NCBI GenBank assembly: GCA_037384885.1
Contig: JARRNO010000034.1
Coordinates: 1-20,381 of the forward strand
DNA: 20,381 nt
DNA from: JARRNO01 sp037384885
GTDB taxonomy: Bacteria; Acidobacteriota; UBA4820; DSQY01
Direction: 5' to 3'
Shown: piece by piece, positions 16,363-20,381 of the stretch
Position numbering within the stretch: the first letter of the stretch is position 1
Layout of the letters: every line of letters begins with the position of its first letter
Program-made: the position numbers and the translations under genes
Notes under the pieces: model-generated
What the model was told of the DNA's origin: nothing
Databases searched by the model: none
Seen by the model: only the letters and a program-made list of their open reading frames with translations

Positions 16363-16688
16363 GAAATGATGCTCCTTTTTTACAGTGTAACATAGCAGGA
16401 CGTGTTGACTGGCGGGGATTCAGAGCCCCGGCGCCGGCCGAAGGCCAGAAAGCCCCCCCGTACCTGCCCATATCTTGTATGGGCTGCAGGGTTCCACACT
16501 AAATACGAGCTCTGCAGGCCAAAATCGGCATGGTCGCCGCCTGGCAGTCCCGGATTTTGGATGGGAGGGCGGAACGAAACGGAGAGGCTGATGGGAAGGG
16601 TCTTTCCGTTCATGGAAGTTGACAAACGTCCGGGCAGCGGACTGTTGAAACGGCTCTGAAGGGGGTCCATCACTCTTCGGAAAAGGGG
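16363..16688. other. Intergenic gap between the zinc-ribbon operon and recG
   Basis: There is no convincing coding frame. The gap holds a perfect 7-bp inverted repeat GCCCATA/TATGGGC (16466-16484), GC-rich palindromic sequence near 16429-16446, and the ribosome site of the small leader ORF. A weak TACACT -10-like box lies on the minus strand near 16385-16390, with no good -35. No T-tailed terminator is seen after the zinc-ribbon genes, so read-through from mpl into recG is possible. Confidence 0.4.
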
Positions 16689-17324
16689 TCATGGAAGCTT
16701 GGTAGACAACGACGGGACGGGCGACTCTTCTACGAGGAAGGAGCCGGGAATGGATGTCCCGAAAATCCCCTCCACATACCCGCGGCCCTCGCGGAAAAAA
16801 GGGACGCAGGCATAGGCCGTTGATTCCACCTTGAAAGTAAGGCGGACTCCTGTTACATCGGCAAAGCGATCCAAATAGGCTAGCCACGTCAAACGTGCAA
16901 TCTCCGGGAGTGTCGCCGGGGCTCTGACCCCGTCCAGGATCGTCCCGCCGGCCTCCGGACCCGGAATCAGCTTGTCTGGCTCGCGGGCATAACGAAGGGC
17001 GAAGTCTTCGTAGTAGTCCGCCCTGGGGCTCCAGTAGGCAGGCACCATCAGGGGACCAAGAGCCTTTACTGACTTGTAGCGTTCCGCCTTTTTGTGATCC
17101 GGACAGTTCAGCGAAGCCTTACCCGACACTCGCCAGAAAGGAACGTACAGAAGGCTCTCGCCCTGGGCGAGCACGGATTGAATGAACACAACAGGATAGG
17201 AGACTTCCGGCCTTTCCATAAATTGGGCGCGAAGGCATTTCGTGCAAAGGAAAATCCGGGCGCCCGCTCCGCCGGCCAGGTCCGACCCGCACCTGGGGCA
17301 AGTCAGCGGGATCAGGAGCGGCAT
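16689..17324 (-). CDS. Zinc-ribbon protein without membrane segment (third gene of the triad)
   Basis: A protein of 211 residues with a zinc ribbon at C9, C12, C27 and C30 (CX2CX14CX2C). Motif 1 is LLYVPFWRVSG (58-68) and motif 2 is YACVPFFREGRGY (171-183). An aromatic-rich stretch PAYWSPRADYYEDFALRY (95-112) lies between. No membrane helix is seen, so the protein is probably cytosolic. The start is ATG 17324, with GGAGG 8 nt upstream and a one-base overlap with the stop of the previous gene (TGATG). A longer frame to 17666 is only the shadow of that gene. The function is not recognised. The motifs resemble TFIIB-type zinc-ribbon proteins annotated in many bacteria, such as the YdjG-like proteins of Bacillus; this is an impression, not a search result. 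Confidence 0.82.
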   Translation of the reverse strand: MPLLIPLTCPRCGSDLAGGAGARIFLCTKCLRAQFMERPEVSYPVVFIQSVLAQGESLLYVPFWRVSGKASLNCPDHKKAERYKSVKALGPLMVPAYWSPRADYYEDFALRYAREPDKLIPGPEAGGTILDGVRAPATLPEIARLTWLAYLDRFADVTGVRLTFKVESTAYACVPFFREGRGYVEGIFGTSIPGSFLVEESPVPSLSTKLP

Positions 17325-18466
17325 CAGAAAGACCTCCGTCTGGTACCGGAGAACAGGCCCTTCAGCACGTCCCAGATGAATTTGTTGACGGGCGTGAAAG
17401 GGTTCTTTGGCGAAGCGCCCGCTTCTTCGATACGGGCTCCGCCGGGGCTGACGCGCACGATAAAGGGCGTTCGAATAAAATACCAGGCCGCCTGCAGTCC
17501 CAGGCCGGCCAGGATCGCCCAGAACAGGGCGATCACGCCCAAGACCTGCCCGGCTTCCTTCATATGGAAGGTCCCCTGCACGGCCTGGGTGTGAAATCCC
17601 TGCAGGCTTTGGCCCACCAGGAAACCGAGCACCGCTACCAGGGGGAAACCGAGGAGAAATCCCCAATCTCGACGAAACGGGAGCCTGCCGCTCAAGACGT
17701 TCCCCTCCAGCTCTTCGGCCACCAGGTGGAAAATGTGCTCTGAGTACTGGAAGGTCAACCGGACAAGCGGAACGTAAACGACGGCCACGTGGTGGTCCAG
17801 GACCTTGATCTCCCCAGAGGTCGAGGCAACGGAAGCGACCCCCTTGGCCAGGATCTGTTCCACAGGGAGATTCGCATCCAGCAGCTCGCCCTGTTTGATC
17901 AATGCGGACATGCGGACCGGATGGACCCGTTCGAGATGTTTGGACACCACGCTTCGAAGCTCCACATCAGAAAAATTCCATTCTTCCATCACTGCGGCCG
18001 GGTACAGATACTGGAAATCTCCCAGCGTGACACGGCTGTCTTCTTCCACGGTCACTTCGGGGCGGATGGACCGGCTCGGCAAAACCATTCCCGTCCCAAA
18101 CGCCGTCTGATCGATTCTCGTATCCCAGGACGGAGGTTTTCTCACTACCCTCTCGCGTCCGGTCTGCATCACTCCGCCGCGTTTTCCAGTGATCAGATAG
18201 AAAGGAACGAACAGGCGCTCACGTGACACCAGCCGGCTTCGGCGGTTCATATCACGGGGCGTCATGCGGCTCTTGAAAAGCGCCGCACAGTTTCTCCGGA
18301 TGGTCTCTTCCAGTTCGCCCGGTTCGACGTAAAACCTGGGGACGAAGTCCGGGCCCGAATAGTAGAGCTTCTTTCCGCAGAACCCGCAGGACGTCTTGCG
18401 GGAGCCGAGCGGCGGCGAAACGGTTCCGCCGCACGTCGGACAGGCCAGGGCCCGGGGCGAACTCAT
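17324..18466 (-). CDS. Zinc-ribbon membrane protein (second gene of the triad)
   Basis: A protein of 380 residues. The zinc ribbon has C9, C12, C27 and C30, the same spacing as its neighbours. Motif 1 is LFVPFYLITGKRGG (85-98). Motif 2 is VVYVPLVRLTFQY (229-241), followed by a region ending EGNVLSGRLP. Two hydrophobic segments follow (about 269-286 and 307-331), then a charged C-terminal tail. The ribbon is likely cytoplasmic, giving a membrane-bound protein with a long soluble N-terminal part. The start ATG overlaps the previous stop (ATGA), with GGAGG 7 nt upstream. The function is unknown. The body between the motifs is about 70 residues longer than in the third gene. Confidence 0.82.
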   Translation of the reverse strand: MSSPRALACPTCGGTVSPPLGSRKTSCGFCGKKLYYSGPDFVPRFYVEPGELEETIRRNCAALFKSRMTPRDMNRRSRLVSRERLFVPFYLITGKRGGVMQTGRERVVRKPPSWDTRIDQTAFGTGMVLPSRSIRPEVTVEEDSRVTLGDFQYLYPAAVMEEWNFSDVELRSVVSKHLERVHPVRMSALIKQGELLDANLPVEQILAKGVASVASTSGEIKVLDHHVAVVYVPLVRLTFQYSEHIFHLVAEELEGNVLSGRLPFRRDWGFLLGFPLVAVLGFLVGQSLQGFHTQAVQGTFHMKEAGQVLGVIALFWAILAGLGLQAAWYFIRTPFIVRVSPGGARIEEAGASPKNPFTPVNKFIWDVLKGLFSGTRRRSF

Positions 18467-19188
18467 GCTCTTCCTCCCGTGAAAATGTTCTTAAGAAAAG
18501 GATACGTCGCACCCACGACAACTACGGCTCCCAGAAGTCCCCAGCCGAAGTGGGGAACCAGGAGCCCTTCCAAAAAGAAGGCGACAAATAGCCCTGTCAA
18601 AAGCCAGAAACTTCTCTTGCTGATCGCTCCCGTTATCGGAGGAGGGGGATCCTCCAGGTAAACGCGGCCGCCCACGGCATCGATCCAGGCCGCGTATTGA
18701 CTGGCCCCTGCCCCGTAACGGGCCTTGTAAAAGGGCGACATATAAAGACTGAAAGCCTCCGGCCTCGAGTTTTCGTTGTCCCAATGAGCGGAGGCTGCTT
18801 CCGCGCAGGGCACCCTGTTGAATTCCTTGGCGGCGTCTGGATTGTCCAGGTTCGTTTCAGAAGTGGGGAATGTGTAACTCTTCAGGACCGGCGGCACGGG
18901 AGAAAAGGCGGGAACAGGCCGGGGAGGTCCGCCTTCCTTGACCCCCCAGAAAGGCAGCAGTTGCTTCTCAACGCCCTCCACCGGCATAACAGGCCTCTCT
19001 CCCCGCCTCAGCGCCTCCTCCAGGAGAATGGGGACCCGGGCTGCGGGCACTTCCGGGGGATAGACAAAGTGACGGAAGGTTCGGGCCCGATCCAGGTAAA
19101 GGGTCGAATCGCAGAAGGGACACGTCATGAAGACCTGGTCGCGGGTCACCTGGAATTTTGCGGAACAGTTGGCGCACTGAACGTCCAT
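18463..19188 (-). CDS. Zinc-ribbon membrane protein (first gene of the triad)
   Basis: A protein of 241 residues. The zinc ribbon has C5, C8, C23 and C26 (CX2CX14CX2C). Motif 1 is QLLPFWGVKEGG (76-87). Motif 2 is SLYMSPFYKARYGAGASQY, followed by AAWIDAVGGRVY, close to the second conserved block of TFIIB-type zinc-ribbon membrane proteins as I remember them. Two hydrophobic segments lie near the C-terminus (about 191-232). A proline-rich stretch (about 88-102) follows motif 1. The gene starts 45 nt after the mpl stop, with GGTGGAG about 9 nt before the ATG, and is probably co-transcribed with mpl. The function is unknown. Confidence 0.82.
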   Translation of the reverse strand: MDVQCANCSAKFQVTRDQVFMTCPFCDSTLYLDRARTFRHFVYPPEVPAARVPILLEEALRRGERPVMPVEGVEKQLLPFWGVKEGGPPRPVPAFSPVPPVLKSYTFPTSETNLDNPDAAKEFNRVPCAEAASAHWDNENSRPEAFSLYMSPFYKARYGAGASQYAAWIDAVGGRVYLEDPPPPITGAISKRSFWLLTGLFVAFFLEGLLVPHFGWGLLGAVVVVGATYPFLKNIFTGGRA

Positions 19189-19233
19189 CCGTTGTCACTC
19201 CACCGCCAGCCCACAAAAGAAACGCCGTTGTCC

Positions 19234-20381
19234 TTATTTTACCATGCCCGATTCCCCGCACAGCCTCCCGGCAGTCAATCGCTCCGAGAATCTGGCCGGC
19301 AGATCACCGAAACTCCCCGAAGAGAAAAAGACAACGAGGTCGCCCCGCCGAACCCGCTGCTCCAGCCAGGGCAGGTAGTCATCGTAATTTTGGAAAGTTT
19401 CCGCCTGTTTTCCGTTTCGTTTGAGGTCGTCGGCGAACTTCTCCAGATCCAGATGTCCTTGCGGCGGATCGCCGGCCAACCTCTTTAATGGGCCGGTGAG
19501 TACCGTATCCGCTCCGCTGAACGCCGAAGGGAGCACCTCCTGATGTTGCCGGGTCCGGCAGGTGTAAGACCGGGGTTCGAAACACGCGACGACGCGTTCC
19601 GGACCATATTGCTGCCTGAGCGCCTTCAGCGTCTCAGCCACGGCCGTGGGATGGTGGGCGAAATCGTCCACGACCGTGATACCACGAACCTCAGCAACCC
19701 GCTCCTGTCTCCGCTTTACGCCCGAGAATCCAGGAAGAGCGGCGGCCAGATCCGCCGCCCTCGCGCCGGCTTCCAGGCAGGCGGCCAACGCGGCAACGGC
19801 GTTGCGGAGATTGTGCGCCCCGTAGAGAGGGCTTTTAAACTCTCCGATCTTGGCGCCGCCGCGATGCAGAGTGAACCGCGTGCCGCCCCGCGAGAAGGTA
19901 ATATGGCGGGCGGTATAGTATTCGTTCCCTGCCAGACCGAAACTCAGCATTTTTCCGCCATATTCCTGAGCCAAGCCCCTGACGCTGTCCGATTCGATCC
20001 CAGCCAGCATAAGACCGCCGGGCCGGATTTCCTCAAGGAGCCGCCTGAACGCCCTCTCCAAATCCGGCAACCCGCTGAAATTGTCGAGGTGGTCGGTTTC
20101 GAGGTTGTTCAGAATGAGAATCGAGGGTTCGTAATGGAGAAATTTTGGGGAATGGTCAAAAAAAGCCGTTTCGTACTCATCCCCTTCCAGAACGGTCCAG
20201 GAACCGCCCCCCCAGAGGAAGGAGGCGTCGAAATCCCTGGCAATGCCACCCACAATCATGTTCGGGCGCATAGCCGCCTTGTTCAGAAGATATCCGCACA
20301 GGGCTGTGGTCGTTGTTTTACCGTGCGTCCCCGCAACCACCAGCGAGCGCCTGTCTTTCAGTGCGAAGCGGCGAATGGCTT
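19234..20381 (-). CDS. mpl: UDP-N-acetylmuramate:L-alanyl-gamma-D-glutamyl-meso-diaminopimelate ligase (N-terminus outside window)
   Basis: Mpl joins recycled murein tripeptide to UDP-MurNAc, feeding cell-wall recycling. The visible part is 381 residues, and the frame is open to the window edge, so roughly 75 N-terminal residues are missing. The ATP loop reads LVVAGTHGKTTTTALCGYLL. GGIARDF, EGDEYETAFFDHSPKFLHY and ILNNLETDHLDNF are the features that separate Mpl from MurC. The central-domain YGAHNLRNAVAALAAC and the C-terminal VVDDFAHHPTAVAETL and FEPRSYTCRT are also present. MurC is the main alternative, but EGDEYETAFFD favours Mpl. The zinc-ribbon triad follows 45 nt downstream on the same strand. 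Confidence 0.93.
   Translation of the reverse strand, partial: AIRRFALKDRRSLVVAGTHGKTTTTALCGYLLNKAAMRPNMIVGGIARDFDASFLWGGGSWTVLEGDEYETAFFDHSPKFLHYEPSILILNNLETDHLDNFSGLPDLERAFRRLLEEIRPGGLMLAGIESDSVRGLAQEYGGKMLSFGLAGNEYYTARHITFSRGGTRFTLHRGGAKIGEFKSPLYGAHNLRNAVAALAACLEAGARAADLAAALPGFSGVKRRQERVAEVRGITVVDDFAHHPTAVAETLKALRQQYGPERVVACFEPRSYTCRTRQHQEVLPSAFSGADTVLTGPLKRLAGDPPQGHLDLEKFADDLKRNGKQAETFQNYDDYLPWLEQRVRRGDLVVFFSSGSFGDLPARFSERLTAGRLCGESGMVK

Noticed and set aside
16400..16440. tRNA-like T arm (GGGG...CCCC) on the minus strand
   Set aside because: The loop lacks TTCRANY and no acceptor or anticodon arms can be built.
16380..16673. 97-codon minus-strand frame after the zinc-ribbon triad
   Set aside because: Starts with GTG-ATG a few bases after the triad, but has no well-placed ribosome site, no domain and an unprotein-like composition.
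17325..17666. N-terminal extension of the third zinc-ribbon gene to 17666
   Set aside because: It reads through the second zinc-ribbon gene in another frame; the ATG at 17324 has a good ribosome site and begins just before the ribbon.

Overview
The window looks like a chromosomal stretch of a GC-rich Gram-negative bacterium. I lean to a deltaproteobacterial-type lineage (Desulfobacterota or Syntrophobacteria-like), but this is inference from gene content. The Gram-negative call rests on an apolipoprotein N-acyltransferase, an AsmA/YdbH-like envelope protein and the murein-recycling ligase Mpl. The lineage guess rests on a pyrophosphate-type phosphofructokinase, the yebC-ruvC-ruvA order, a response-regulator/PilZ fusion and a tmRNA tag of ANND...LAA type. 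I see no transposase, integrase, CRISPR array, rRNA or ordinary tRNA.

Layout, left to right. (1) Positions 1-2422, minus strand: a membrane-anchored PAS-PAS-PAS-GGDEF-EAL protein, cut by the window edge inside the EAL domain, with a likely promoter and a leader of about 190 nt. (2) 2880-3226, minus strand: tmRNA (ssrA) with its own promoter and a textbook intrinsic terminator. (3) 3432-6614, plus strand: PPi-type 6-phosphofructokinase, then yebC, ruvC and ruvA tightly packed; ruvB is not present. (4) 6712-7395, minus strand: a receiver-PilZ protein with its own promoter. (5) 7561-16238, minus strand: recG, lnt, an 1140-residue AsmA-like protein, nth and cysK, closely spaced or overlapping and likely one operon (recG to cysK in transcription order). 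(6) 16239-16688: a 450-bp gap holding a possible leader ORF. (7) 16689-19188, minus strand: three overlapping genes for related zinc-ribbon proteins, two with membrane segments, just downstream of mpl. (8) 19234 to the right edge: mpl, lacking its N-terminus.

Two points stand out. First, the three zinc-ribbon proteins share an identical CX2CX14CX2C ribbon, a PF[W/Y] motif and a second Y-x-x-P/S-P-like motif. They look like diverged paralogues encoded as one translationally coupled unit, and I know of no described function for such a triad. Second, Lnt keeps its catalytic Glu and Lys but lacks, in frame, the roughly 20-24 residue block that normally carries the nucleophilic cysteine. That means a dead or unusual enzyme, or an assembly error.

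Functional themes: cyclic-di-GMP signalling (GGDEF-EAL, PilZ), DNA repair and recombination (ruvC, ruvA, recG, nth), translation quality control (tmRNA), envelope biogenesis (lnt, AsmA-like, mpl), and core metabolism (PPi-PFK, cysteine synthase).
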